A stretch of DNA of 64,000 nucleotides from Semisulcospira habei (lineage: Eukaryota > Mollusca > Gastropoda > Semisulcospiridae). The DNA is taken from NCBI GenBank assembly GCA_036245525.1, contig BTPG01000006.1, forward strand, positions 68,745,786 through 68,809,785, given 5' to 3'. The notes beneath the pieces are model-generated. The model saw nothing but the letters and a program-made list of their open reading frames with translations, was not told the origin of the DNA and did no database searches. Within the stretch, counting starts at the first letter, position 1. Every line of letters starts with the position of its first letter. Shown one piece after another: positions 22,331 to 32,899 of the stretch. The position numbers and the translations under genes are program-made.

Positions 22331-22799
22331 TTAGCCCTTTCCCTGCCAAAAGATATACATATATGTTTTTGAAATCTGCGTTCACAGAACATTCCAAAGC
22401 CCCCCCCAAAAAAACAAAACAAAACAAAACAAACAAACAAAAAAACAAAACAAACAAACAAAAAAACAACAACACACAAACAAACAACCCCCCCCCCAAA
22501 AAAAAAAAAAAAAAAAAAAACACCAAACAAACAAACAAAAAAACAAACAAATAAAAAAACTACAAAAAACAACAACACAAAACAACACAAAAACAACACA
22601 AAAACAACAAACAAACAAACAAAAACAAACAAACCCAACAACAACAAAAAACAAACAAACAAACAAACAAACATAGACACAAAGAGATCTCAGCAAGAGG
22701 CATAGATCCTCATGAGCCCCCGCAGTTGCGGGGCTCATGAGGATCTATGCCTCTTGCAGTTAGATCGCTTTCGTTTTTTCTCGGCAGTGAAGGGGTTAA
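22331..22799 (-). mobile_element. Family B MITE with a 290-bp A-rich expansion
   Basis: Left end TTAGCCCTTTCCCTGCC with TTTTTGAAATCTGCGTTCAC. Right part has a strong hairpin at 22693-22757 (GCAAGAGGCATAGATCC arms) and ends GGCAGTGAAGGGGTTAA. Between them, 22400-22680 is an A/C tract of AAAC and CAAA units that other B copies lack. Confidence 0.8.
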
Positions 22800-23425
22800 T
22801 TGTGTTTGTTTTCTTCTCTTTTCATCAACTTGCGCTTACGTAAGATATTTTTCCTCAAACAAAGTAACGTTTACGGCTGAGTGTCTGAAAAAGCCACTCA
22901 AATGGTTTAATGCATTTTTCGATGGGACGAACTTGATCATCGAATAACACTAGTCGATTGCCAGCACAGCGTTATTCTCTGAATAGCCTAAATTGCGCGA
23001 GTCTGAACATAGCACAGAAAAAAAAAAGAAGGGACAAAGTACAGCAATACTTTAAAATGTTTTTTAAACTGCCTTTCTAAGCGTGTTTCTTTCTTTGTTG
23101 GGAATTTATTGCCATTTTAAACGCAGTTTGGTCTGGATATAACACAAAAAGGCTTACTTAAACAGATGACGTCGAGCTGCTGGCATATGACTGACATCTG
23201 AAACTGAATGCCCATACTGCAGTGCCGGTTGCGTCATTAAGGAAGTCAACGTATCGCCTGCTGCCTGATCTTATGCATACATTCATGTAGGGTAAAGACC
23301 TGGAAAATAATTGCACAACCGAACAAGAAAAAAATGCTTGACTTAATTTTGCAGTTTGCGAAGCCACAGAGTCTACACTTCTGCGCAAATATTACGACTA
23401 AGGTACGCATTTCTGTTAATTTATC
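22800..23425. other. Non-coding; family I copy at 23060-23140
   Basis: CCTTTCTAAGCGTGTTTCTT and TTGTTGGGAATTTATTG mark family I. Nothing else recognised. Confidence 0.5.
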
Positions 23426-25475
23426 TTGCAAAAACGTGTAGTTAGAGAGGCGCTGAACTCAACCTGCAAAGACACTGTAGGGTTCAGGAAACACCACCAC
23501 AAGGACTGGCTGTCAGCACAGACCTTGAAGAAGATAGAAGCGAGGAAGCAGAAGAAAGCAGCGGTCAACAACAGTCGCACGAGAGCAGCCAAAGTAAGGG
23601 CACAGGGGGAATACTCGGAAGCCAACCGCGAGGTGAAGAGGAGTATCAGGGCAGACAAGAGGGCCTACACAGACAGCCTGGCAGCAGAGGCAGAAAAGGC
23701 AGCAGGCAGCGGCAACATGAAACAGCTCTACGACATTACCAGAAGATTGTCGGGTAAGTATGGCCATACAGAAAGACCAGTAAAAGACAAAGAAGGCAAG
23801 CCTATTGCAGACAGAGCAGACCAACTCGACAGATGGGCCGAGTATTTTGAAGAGTTACTGAACAGACCTAGCCCACCCGACCCCCCCGACATCCAGCCGG
23901 CAGAGACCGACCTACCCATCAGCTGTGACAGACCCAGCTGGGAAGAGATCAGAAAAGCAGTGGCATTTTTGAAGAATGGCAAAGCAGCAGGGCCAGATGG
24001 CATCACAGCGGAGTCTCTGAAAGCAGACCTGGAGACAACAGTTGAGATGCTGTACCCACTGTTTGGAAAGATCTGGGAAGAGGAGGTGATGCCAGCTGAC
24101 TGGAAGGAGGGGTACCTAATCAAGCTTCCCAAGAAAGGCGACCTCAGCAAGTGTTCCAACTACAGAGGAATCACCTTGCTGTCAGTACCAGGAAAGGTCT
24201 TCAACAGGATCATCCTAGAGAGAATGAAGAGCTCCGTTGACCCCCAGCTGAGAGACCAGCAAGCAGGATTCAGGAAGAACCGATCATGTACAGACCAGAT
24301 CGCCACTCTCCGCATCATCGTGGAACAGTCTCTGGAGTGGAGCTCCCCGCTGTACGTCAACTTTGTGGATTGTGGATTATGAGAAAGCATTTGACAGCGT
24401 GGACCGAGAGACTCTGTGGAAACTCCTACGTCACTACGGTGTACCCACAAAGCTCATCCGCCTGATCAAGAGCAGCTATGATGGCATGACATGTCGCGTG
24501 ATCCACGAAGGGCAGTTCACCAGAGAGCTCCAGGTCAGAACTGGTGTCAGGCAGGGGTGTCTGCTGTCTCCGTTCCTCTTCCTACTGGCCATAGACTGGG
24601 TCATGAAGATGACCACAGAGCACAGACGAAGTGGAATACAGTGGACACTGTGGACACAGCTTGACGACCTCGATTTTGCAGACGACTTGGCATTACTGTC
24701 CCACACTCATCAACAAATGCAGGACAAGACCACGAGGCTTGCTGACATCTCGTCCCAAGTGGGCCTCACCATTCACAAACAGAAAACAAAGACAATGAGG
24801 CTGAACGCAACCAGGGAAGAACCAGTCTTGCTTGCTGGCACCCCGTTGGAGGAGGTGGAGTCCTTCACCTATCTCGGGAGCATCATAGACAAAAAAGGCG
24901 GCACTGATGCAGATGTCAGAGCACGAATCGGTAAAGCCAGAGCAGCCTTTCTCCAGTTGAAAAAAGTGTGGAGTTCCAGAGAGCTGTCACAACACACCAA
25001 AGTCCGGATTTTCAACTCCAATGTAAAAGCAGTTCTCCTATATGGAGCAGAGACATGGAGATTGACAAAAACCACAGTCAACAGAGTACAGACCTTCATG
25101 AACAGTTGCCTTAGAAGAATTTTGAAAATCCACTGGCCAGAGAAGATCAGCAACGTCAGACTCTGGGAGAGAACAGAGCAGATAACAGCAGAGAATGAAA
25201 TTGGGCGAAGAAGATGGGGATGGATCGGTCACAGTCTGAGAAAGCCAGCTTCCAGTATCACTAGGCAGGCATTGTCATGGAACCCCCAGGGAAAGAGGAA
25301 AAGAGGTAGGCCGAGAAACTCCTGGCGTCGAGACCTCCAAGCAGACATCAAGAGACTGGGAACCACCTGGAGTAGAATTGAAGGAGAAGCACAGGACAGG
25401 AGTTGCTGGAGGTCTCTCGTCGACGGCCTATACCCGGGTAGGGGTGACAGGCGTAAGTAAGTAAGTAAGTTTTCG
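23426..25475 (+). pseudogene. RTE-like LINE ORF2, 5'-truncated and frameshifted
   Basis: Two long blocks (23426-24382 and 24385-25460) together give ~675 residues: a linker, RT and the RTE-type C-terminus. Motifs in order: NGKAAGPDGITAE, NYRGITLLS, QAGFRKNRSCTDQI, YEKAFDSVDR, GVRQGCLLSPFLF, FADD (residues 105-108 of block 2), YLGSIID and GRRRWGWIGHSLR. The upstream endonuclease is missing. The only visible break is a 7-bp tandem duplication of GTGGATT (24365-24371 and 24372-24378), which creates a stop at 24380-24382. The very short 3' UTR and (TAAG)n tail at 25453-25470 fit the RTE clade. The good state of the frames suggests a fairly recent insertion. Confidence 0.88.
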
Positions 25476-25554
25476 ATGTGCATCGACCTACATCTTTCTT
25501 CATCCCGTTACTGTCTGTACTTTGACACTGCCCGAATAAAGCTAAGCCAAGTAT

Positions 25555-25741
25555 AACAGACATAGATCGTCATAAGTCAAGTATGAAAGACACAGATCTT
25601 CATGAGCCCCCTTGACCAGTCGTGAGGATTTAAGTCTCTTGCTAACACCATTTTGTATCCACGTTTCTTTCACGACTGATGCTACTTGGCGTAAAATTAA
25701 CACAGATTTCAGGGCAACAATCTGCGTCCACTGGCAGTTAA
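25555..25741 (+). mobile_element. Family B MITE, remodelled
   Basis: Duplicated left hairpin arm (ACATAGATCGTCATAAG, GACACAGATCTTCATGAG), then the right half TTTTGTATCCACGTTTC, AAAATTAACACAGATTTCAGG and TGCGTCCACTGGCAG joined directly to the TTAA of the next element. Confidence 0.7.
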
Positions 25742-25817
25742 CTCATTCGCGGCCAGCCGCATACGGATGCGCGGCATATGCCGCGCATCCGGATGCGGCT
25801 GGCCGCGAATGAGTTAA
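25738..25817. mobile_element. Family C palindromic MITE (80 bp)
   Basis: TTAACTCATTCGCGGCC to GGCCGCGAATGAGTTAA. Nearly all of it is one palindrome centred on GCGGCATATGCCGC. It shares its TTAA with a family B element on each side. Confidence 0.85.
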
Positions 25818-25983
25818 CCCTACCACTATACGTGCACTGTACGTACATTTTAATTTCTGAATTAGTGGTTCATTCAACGACCAAAGGCCAACACCGTCCA
25901 AGAAACATGGCTACAAACTCATGAGGATCTATGATTCTTGCAGTTGGATCGTGTTTACTTTTTCTCGGCAGTGAATGGGTTAA
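25814..25983 (-). mobile_element. Family B MITE, hairpin half lost
   Basis: TTAACCCTACCACTATACG to CTCGGCAGTGAATGGGTTAA. Retains CATTCAACGACCAAAGGCC, AACATGGCTACAAACTCATG and GCAGTTGGATCGTGTTTAC. Confidence 0.75.
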
Positions 25984-26570
25984 AGGGATTGAGCAAAGTA
26001 TAAGCAACCAAGCAACCATTACTATCTGTAAAAAAGAAAAGAAAAGTAGGTACTCAGCCTGTAGTAGACCGATTGTCGCGCAATCGATCACCTCAGTAAC
26101 AACTTACAATTAATGTGCTATTTCCTGCTAACCGTGTCATATAGGTGATCGATCACACTTAACATTCATTCCACGCCTGTGTCTATTTTCTTGATGGACT
26201 ATTTTGAAAAAAAAATTGAAAATTTATATTACTAAACTGTTTTGATCTTAGGTCACATTCCTGTACCAGTGCAGATCTTTCTGACGGAAGATGCTCAGCT
26301 GACCTCAGTGGACCTAGGTGACCAAGCTGAGCCCCGTGACCTGTCCTGGGGGGTAGTCGTTACACCGTCACGGTCAGTGGTAGGAAATCTTTATGAGGTG
26401 CCAGGTGCAATATTAATGGACTAACCTGAGCCCATTCCTCGCCTAAGGACAGGTTTACGAGGTATGAGATTACGATGGTGGGACTATAAAACCCGAGCTG
26501 AACACTTCATATACACTTTTGTGCCAGTGGGACATTAAAATGAAGATAGTCAGTTCATATACACTTCATA
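25984..26570. other. Non-coding, no recognised family
   Basis: GATCGATCACACT and CAATCGATCACCTC form a loose inverted pair near 26075-26158, also echoed at 27782-27810. No gene. Confidence 0.4.
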
Positions 26571-26876
26571 GTCCGAAATAGCTCAGGCGGTTAAGCCTCG
26601 GAGCAGGAGAGCGAAGCCGGGGAATCGCCGGGTCGTGGGTTCGAATCCCCGTCCCGGTCCTGGTAGCTGGACTCGCAATCCAGGGGGGAAAGGCAGATTT
26701 GTTTCAATAGCATGTCCGTTGAAAGGTCCTGGTAAATCAAAGTGGCACAGTTGGAGCGCGCCTGAATTGATCAGTGTTCAGGTCGTACTCCATAGTCAAT
26801 AGATTTCCCTGTCAGGGCCGTCCATTATCACTTCGGTGCCGTGGACGTTAAACCCGGAACTAATCAATCAATCAAT
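26571..26876 (+). mobile_element. tRNA-derived SINE, full length
   Basis: The tRNA-like head (26571-26660) has A box TAGCTCAGGCGGTTAAGCC and B box GGTTCGAATCC. The body has GTCCTGGTAAATCAAAGTGG, TGATCAGTGTTCAGGTCG and CACTTCGGTGCCGTGGACG. The 3' end is GTTAAACCCGGAACTAATC with an (AATC)n tail. The body's GGACGTTAAACC contains the TTAA used as a target by MITEs in other copies (14257, 32236). The intact A and B boxes would be RNA polymerase III promoter elements. Confidence 0.85.
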
Positions 26877-27386
26877 TTATATACGCACAGCCTTGTCCGG
26901 GTTTACAGTGAAGTTTTGGGAACTGTTTTGTTACCCTTGGTCAGCTCCCGAGTAGTAATACGTCTACGGGCCCACGACGGCCGCAGTGGGCCCGAGGACC
27001 TTTGCTTACTCGGTCCGTCTCGTAACAGCAAAATAATCGTTGAGAACTTGACCAGAACGACATGTTTTCATCACAGTGCAATGCATCTGTTTGTTTAAAA
27101 CTGATAAGAACATGAAACTGTTTGGTCTAATCTAATGTGTTGGAAGCATTAAGTTAGTTTATGTTGTTACGTTTACGTTTTTTGCTTGTAGAAATTGTTG
27201 TTGCTGTTGTCTACTGTACCGGACCCTCTATCTATCTCAATTTCCTCATTGTGCACGTTCTCTCACTTTGCCCTCTAATCGTGGATTAGACCAAGCAATT
27301 TCGTGTTCTTATCAGTTCCTCACAGTGTAGATGTACGTATATAAGTTTTGCGTATGCAAGTAGCAGGCGAATCTGCCCGTAAGCCA
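26877..27386. other. Non-coding; family G palindrome
   Basis: CGGGCCCACGACGG and CCGCAGTGGGCCCG at 26968-26995 form a GC-rich hairpin followed by AGGACCTTTGCTTACT. Similar hairpins at 43040-43106 and 62508-62540. No gene. Confidence 0.5.
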
Positions 27387-27583
27387 TTAACCCATTCAGC
27401 ACTGACACCTTTTAACAATTAATAGTAGGTCGATCGACCATGATAGTTCAAGGGCTGTGCCAGAATAGCATGGCGCCTCTAGGCGCCAGGCTATTCTGGC
27501 ACGGCCCTTGAACTATCATGCTGTATCTCTACCTTGAACTGTTACGGTTTATAGCCTTTCAAAAGACAGCCCCCAAATTTGGG
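27387..27583. mobile_element. Family A MITE, right end lost
   Basis: TTAACCCATTCAGCACTGAC start; core GGTGC-type arms around GGCGCCTCTAGGCGCC. The right end is replaced by a SINE-like tail. Confidence 0.8.
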
Positions 27584-27646
27584 ACCGCCTTGAGATGGTC
27601 TTAGTCGCCTGCTCGGCGTTAAACCCAACTAACTAACTAACTAAGT

Positions 27647-27707
<61 letters not shown>

Positions 27708-27710
27708 GTG
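27584..27710 (+). repeat. SINE/LINE 3' tail with (TAAC)n
   Basis: GAGATGGTCTTAGTCGCCTG, CGGCGTTAAACCCAACTAAC, then ~80 bp of TAAC repeats. The same 3' end is at 58268-58322 (+) and 38945-38990 (-). Confidence 0.7.
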
Positions 27711-28204
27711 GGACTTTCGAACACAGGCGTGGGATGATCGTTGCATAAATGTTTTTTTCCACTGCCCCGTGTTATAACCCGAGGTGATCGATTGCTTAAC
27801 GATCACCCGAAGCCTGTGACTTCTACCGAAGTTTATGGCGAGTTAATGCTTTAACAGGCTCATTTTCTGATATACGGGACTCTCAACTGAGCGTGTTCGT
27901 GGCTGTAAATGAGTGCGCTGGCATGCGCTAACTGCATGCCGGCAGTTGTAGGTGTCAAAATAAGCACAGCGAGTGTAAACTATGAGGTCGCTTTTGCTTC
28001 ACGCCCAGTCGGAAAATTCTGCACTTGTTGTTTGTAGGGGGAAATTTGCAGCATTCTCTTAAAGGAGCGTGTCTCGATTTTTAACATCTAAATCTGTCAT
28101 GCTCGTCTCCCAAAAGCGCTGAACACGTTCGGAAACGTGCCGCATAAAGCTTCGTATCCGAATGCTGAAACGCCTTGAACGAGTTAAGGAGCAAAAATTC
28201 CAAG
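27711..28204. other. Non-coding, nothing recognised
   Basis: No ORF with a family signature; no strong repeat noticed. Confidence 0.4.
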
Positions 28205-28410
28205 TTAACCCACGACACACTACAGTCGGAGATGGATCAACCATGATAATTAAAGGTATTGCCAGATGAGCATGGCGCCTGACGACGCCAAGCTCATACC
28301 GCACTACCCTTGAATTATCATGGTCGATCCATCTTCTGTAATTTGTCTATAGTCGGTAGGTGACACCTAAACAAATCTGGGAAATGCAACCCTGGGATTC
28401 AGTGGGTTAA
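28205..28410. mobile_element. Family A MITE (206 bp)
   Basis: TTAACCCACGACACACTAC to GATTCAGTGGGTTAA. Core arms CCATGATAATTAAAGG and CCTTGAATTATCATGG. Same subfamily as 2692-2905 and 63383-63596. Confidence 0.85.
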
Positions 28411-28965
28411 ACGTACGTGGTAGGAGGTAAAGTGTGATTGTTAACGAGCTTATGAATATTAGAAATACATATTTTCTGCACCATCAGAGCCGCCAGTGAT
28501 CTTAAGGAATAAGAAATTTACGAGTACAAGAAAAATAATCTTTACAGCTGAAATATGAACTTTTCATTTCTCACTCGACTTGTACCCGCGGATTTCGTGA
28601 GGAATAAGAAAATTACATGTACAAGTAAATTAATGTACACACTATATCTGGAATGTGCAGTTTCATTTCTCAGTTGACTTTTACCAATTCGATAATGCAG
28701 TCGGTCTGGGTTTCGGGGAATGAAATATTGTGACACATCTCTTTAACGCCTTGAAGAATGTCTTGACGTTGTCGCACGCACCATGTGTTTGAAGCATTTA
28801 GTTTATGTTGTTACGTTTCTCTGTCTCCTGGACCGAGTTAGCCGGGTGTGTCAAGCACTTTACAACAAGCAAACATTGTCCGCAAACACCTGGCTTGTTG
28901 TGACTCGCACTGACAAACTGCATGTCTCTCACATCGTTACTCACACACGGATACCGGCACAGACA
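28411..28965. other. Non-coding
   Basis: A weak internal duplication (GGAATAAGAAATTTACGAG and GGAATAAGAAAATTACATG, 28505 and 28602). No gene. Confidence 0.4.
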
Positions 28966-28975
28966 CACAGACACA

Positions 28976-29043
<68 letters not shown>

Positions 29044-29118
29044 TACACACACACACACACACGCACCCACGCACATACACACACAAATAGACAGACAGAC
29101 AGACAGACAGACACACAC
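28966..29118 (+). repeat. (CA)n with (CAGA)n
   Basis: CA repeats with CACG interruptions, then an AGAC block at 29091-29113. Confidence 0.95.
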
Positions 29119-29568
29119 GCATACACAAAAGCATCTAATGTAAACACAAGATTAACATGTATAGAAACATTGAGGGCCTGTTATGGTTTGCAGGCACATA
29201 GCGGGCATGAGAAAAGTAGTCCGGCGGTTACCAGAGAAAGTCGGACAGTTTAATAACTATTTGAGGGACGACTGGCGGCCAGAAGCTTATATATTGATAC
29301 TAAAACGTTAACTCTATTTTAAAGAAACAACATTCACGTCCAAAGACAGACTTACCTAAATATGCGGGCTTGGAATCAAGAAGTGGGAAATGTCACAATT
29401 GGTTAAATCCTTCAAGTGGTCATGGGTATACCAATCAATTAGTAAACAAACTCGCCTTTCTGTAGTTAGAAGATCACAACATGTCAGAGTTGAAGATCGT
29501 TTGTTGTAGATAAGACTTGCGAAACAAAATTAAGAAAGAGATATAATCCATGAAGAAAATAATGTTCA
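29119..29568. other. Non-coding
   Basis: No recognised feature; downstream flank of the hAT remnant. Confidence 0.4.
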
Positions 29569-30645
29569 TCATAAAAGCTTTGCATCTCCTAAGTCAACTT
29601 TGACAGCAGACGTTTGTGTTGCACGGGATTTTTGAAGCACATTGGCTCTTGACGCATCCAGCTCTTGGTTCAATCGAGCCGCGTGCATGCGTGATCTGCG
29701 TGATCTGAGGTAGCTTTTAAGGCGTCTCATAGCACTAAAAGACCGCTCACTGGTGGCATTGGTTGCTGGCATGACCAGGATCAGTTTGAGGAGGATAGCG
29801 ACCTGTGAAAGATGAGAGACCTGGGGCTTTGACAGCGACTTGAAATACTTCACAATATTTGTCAAGAGGATGTCATTGTCGGGGTGTACTGTTTTCACCT
29901 GGATGGCTAAGGTCTCCAGTTGCGTTTTCAAGTTGTTGAAATTGAAATCAGGACCGTAAAGGCTTGAAATCTCAGCCAATTCTTCGTCAGAATGTTCACC
30001 ACATGCACCTTTCAAAAGACCCTGCTCTAGGGTAGCATACATCTGAAAATCAGACTGTGCAAAACGCTCTTTTAGACACGAGGTTAGAACATCGATTGCC
30101 TCAAAGTATTTTGCTCTGAAACGATCCTCCACACAGCCAGCCTGGGAAATTGTGACTTCACTGGGAATCTCCAACTTCAAACCTAAGAGGAACTCTTCTG
30201 TGGAGTGACGGGGAAGTGAAGGTTCTTGTACACCAACGTCCTCAGCAGTTTTGAAGTGACCATTCCTACAGGTCCTAAAGGTGGCAGTAGTTCTGAAGGA
30301 CGCTGTCCAATGTTTTGCCTCTGAATGTCCATCTTGTTGGACGGTAGGAGATGATTGCAGGCGCATGTTTCCCGTCTTCCTCAGAACTCATTTCAGTTTT
30401 CATCTTTTACAAATGAGTTTCTCGTTTTGGGGAATGTTTGTCGTGTTTGGTGATTTCGTGCACAGTTTCATGAGCATCTTTGATCAGTTTAATCCTGTCA
30501 GAACAAGCGAGGCTTGTTGCATGACATAACAGTGAGTGCACAGAGCACGAGGTTCTTCTTTTTTGAACGTAGCAGACACTCCTGCATTTGGGCTAGCTAT
30601 GGTGCTGCATCCGTCATAGCATTGGCCACGCAGTTTACTCTCTCT
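29569..30645 (-). pseudogene. hAT-superfamily transposase remnant (ZMYM1-like)
   Basis: The longest block (30366-29569, 265 codons) ends with the hAT C-terminal dimerisation signature: MPATNATSERSFSAMRRLK, then RMHAARLNQELD. Upstream, other frames carry RGQCYDG, EEPRALCTHCYV, IKLIKDAHETVHEITK and RPTRWTFRGKTLDSVL, which are conserved order markers of TTF/ZMYM1-type hAT proteins. Frame changes near 30490 and 30280 and stops near 30410 and 30270 break it. The N-terminal zinc finger is not visible. Terminal inverted repeats were not identified. Confidence 0.8.
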
Positions 30646-30648
30646 CTC

Positions 30649-30679
<31 letters not shown>

Positions 30680-30797
30680 TTCAAAAAGTACTCCGGCGGT
30701 CGCCGGAGCGCCGGAGTGGCCTGCTACGTCCCTGGCACTTTGGCCTAGCAGTTTGTTGTGTGTGCGTGCGTGCGCGTGCGCGCGCGCACGCATGTGT

Positions 30798-30868
<71 letters not shown>
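30638..30868 (+). repeat. (TC)n, T-run and (GT)n
   Basis: TC at 30638-30659, T-run to 30678, then GT with a GCGC-rich start at 30757-30868. The GT tract runs into a family I word (CTTTACACGCTTGGCAGTC) at 30870. Confidence 0.9.
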
Positions 30869-30869
<1 letters not shown>

Positions 30870-31445
30870 CTTTACACGCTTGGCAGTCACCATTTTGCGT
30901 GGATCTTGCGTGCGTGTGCGTGTAATTGATAGTGTTAGTGTTAGTGTGTGCGTGTGTGTGTTTGTGTGCGTGTCTGTGTGTGTCTGTCTGTGTACAAAGA
31001 CTGCGCTGTCCAGACAGACACACCAATCATTGCTGACACACATGGGGCGCTAATCGTGGCAGGTGTCATGGACATTATGCACTTTGACCCCCGTATATAT
31101 TCTACAATGCGCTCCTGAAACCTTGAGACACCTAACGAAGAAGATAGCTTTTTATTTATTTATTTTTTAATTGGTGAATGCAATCCATGGTGCTTTTTTT
31201 TCTGTTAGAAGACACAGACGTTCTTGGTACACATTAGTATCACAATGATGGGCCAGCGGGCCGACCTCGGCCACAGTCGGCCCGCGCACATATGTCCGCC
31301 CGACGTCATTTTGCTCACTGAGACGAAAAAGAAATATTTTGGCACTGTCAGTCACACCACTCCTGGCACACGGAAACGTTTTGTGTTAAAATTAAGACAG
31401 CAAATCAAACTGTCATCATTTTATGTGGAGGATTAAAGTGTTGTG
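30869..31445. other. Non-coding; family G hairpin
   Basis: GCGGGCCGACCTCGGCC and CAGTCGGCCCGCGC at 31257-31288 form a hairpin. More GT-rich sequence at 30900-30995. No gene. Confidence 0.5.
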
Positions 31446-31605
31446 TTAACTCATTCTACCCCAACACCAAAATCCCCAAATGTTGCCGTTGTCCTCTGAA
31501 GACTGCACTGTAGTGCAGGACGCGGATCGACCATGATAGTTCAAGGGTGATGCCAGAATAGCTTGGCGCCCATAGGCGCCAAGCTATTCTAGCATCACCC
31601 TTGAA
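31446..31605. mobile_element. Family A MITE, right end lost
   Basis: TTAACTCATTCTACCCC start. Core AAGGGTGATGCCAGAATAGC pairs with GCTATTCTAGCATCACCCTT around GGCGCCCATAGGCGCC. The sequence stops after the core. Confidence 0.8.
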
Positions 31606-31914
31606 AGGTGACATTTTGTTGTCGAGATATCACCCGCTGAATAAGAGAGAACCGAGGTCCTTACAGGAGCAATTAAAGATGTCCGTGTTGCACCTTTGAT
31701 TCTGGTTGACACCTTCGCAGGTGGGCCGGCACCCGACTTACGCGATGTTAAAGATCGCCCTTTCGCATCCAGAGTCAGACGGCACACATTATATTAAAAG
31801 GGCCCGACTGAACCCTGTACTACCTACTTGTTGCGACAAGTCCCTTTTTTTGCGCCCTCACAAACCAAACAGGTAATGGTGGTAGATCTATACAGTAAGC
31901 ATAAGAAGGGAAGT
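31606..31914. other. Non-coding
   Basis: No feature recognised. 31860-31905 resembles the start of the 375-bp unit (CACAAACCAAACAGGT). Confidence 0.4.
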
Positions 31915-32012
31915 CGCTCAGCGCTGGACAAACAAGCAGTTAGATTCCTTGACCCTTGTAGGAATCAAGGGATCTAACTGTTTGTTTGTCCAACGCTGAG
32001 TGACTTCCCTCG
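31915..32012. repeat. Family E palindrome
   Basis: GAAGTCGCTCAGCGCTGGAC and the approximate complement CAACGCTGAGTGACTTCC. The inner arms are GTTAGATTCCTTGA and AAGGGATCTAAC. Sister of 10144-10252. Confidence 0.75.
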
Positions 32013-32235
32013 GTGTGTGTATTATTTCAAACCCGCCTCCTTATTCACAGCAGGCCAAAAGACGGGAATTGTTCAGGTAGCATGTCCGTCAGAAAGTCCT
32101 GGTAAATCCAAACGGCACAGTTGCAGTTCGCCTGAATTCATCAGTTTTCAGGTCGTACTCCATAGGCAGTAGCTGTCTCTGTCCTCCACAACCCGCCCGT
32201 TAGGACCGTCCGTTGTCACCCCGGTGATGTGGACG

Positions 32236-32899
32236 TTAAACCCATATCATAATGAGGCTAAAAGCTTCAAATTTGTACACTGCCATATGCAAGCTAGATT
32301 ACAGTACTTACAGATAAGGATAAGAATAAGAGTACTTTATTATCTCAAAAAGAGAAATTCGGTTGTGGTACATTTATAACAAATAGTACAAACAAGACAT
32401 AAAAACATTATAGCATAATTATGAACATTTTCTCCCTGCACTTGCACAGCTACAAATTCCAAATGGATATAAAGTAAACACTACAAAATCTTTACACATA
32501 ACTCTTACACATCTCACACAAACATCTTTTATGGACTGAACTGAACGGCACTTATACATTCACACCCACCTCTACATATGCATACATAATACGCGTGTTT
32601 CAACCTAGTTCTAACCCTCACTACTTATAATACAAACGTCTCAATACATTATTAAACAGTATTACACAAGCTGCGTAATTAAAGCCTACCATAGTAAAAT
32701 AATTAGTGGGTAAACACTCAGTAACAACAATCCCAGTATGTCCATGTTCACCATAAGGATATAGACCAATGGCCTTAGTTCAAGGGTGGTGCCAGAATAG
32801 CTTGGGGCCTAGAGGCACCAAGCTATTCTGGCACTACCCTTGAGCTATTTTAGTCAAACCTATTTCACACACTGGTGTATTCCGAATGATAAGGGTTAA
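32236..32899. mobile_element. Family A MITE interrupted by a LINE 3' end
   Basis: Left part 32236-32322, right part 32753-32899, joining to match the uninterrupted copy 40823-41049. Core AGGGTGGTGCCAGAATAGC pairs with GCTATTCTGGCACTACCC. Ends in AAGGGTTAA. Confidence 0.85.
32323..32752 (-). mobile_element. 5'-truncated LINE 3' end (430 bp)
   Basis: Flanked by a 9-bp target duplication, ATAAGGATA, at 32314-32322 and 32753-32761. The minus strand ends TTTTGAGATAATAAAGTAC and CTTATTCTT, a typical LINE 3' end with a short repeat tail. No coding sequence remains, so the clade is not assigned. Confidence 0.75.

Noticed and set aside
22198..22738. Phe/Cys/Val-rich minus-strand ORFs
   Set aside because: Translations of the A/C-rich tract inside a family B MITE.
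23513..25483. Several minus-strand ORFs of 60-143 codons
   Set aside because: Antisense shadows of the RTE-like ORF.
26571..26660. Functional tRNA gene
   Set aside because: A and B boxes are good, but the acceptor arms do not close as a tRNA, and the sequence continues into a SINE body shared with other copies.
28783..29253. His/Thr-rich ORFs over (CA)n, and the similar ones at 30514-31053, 39657-40105, 50448-51800 and 61057-61311
   Set aside because: Dinucleotide repeats translate as two-residue polymers in several frames; not genes.
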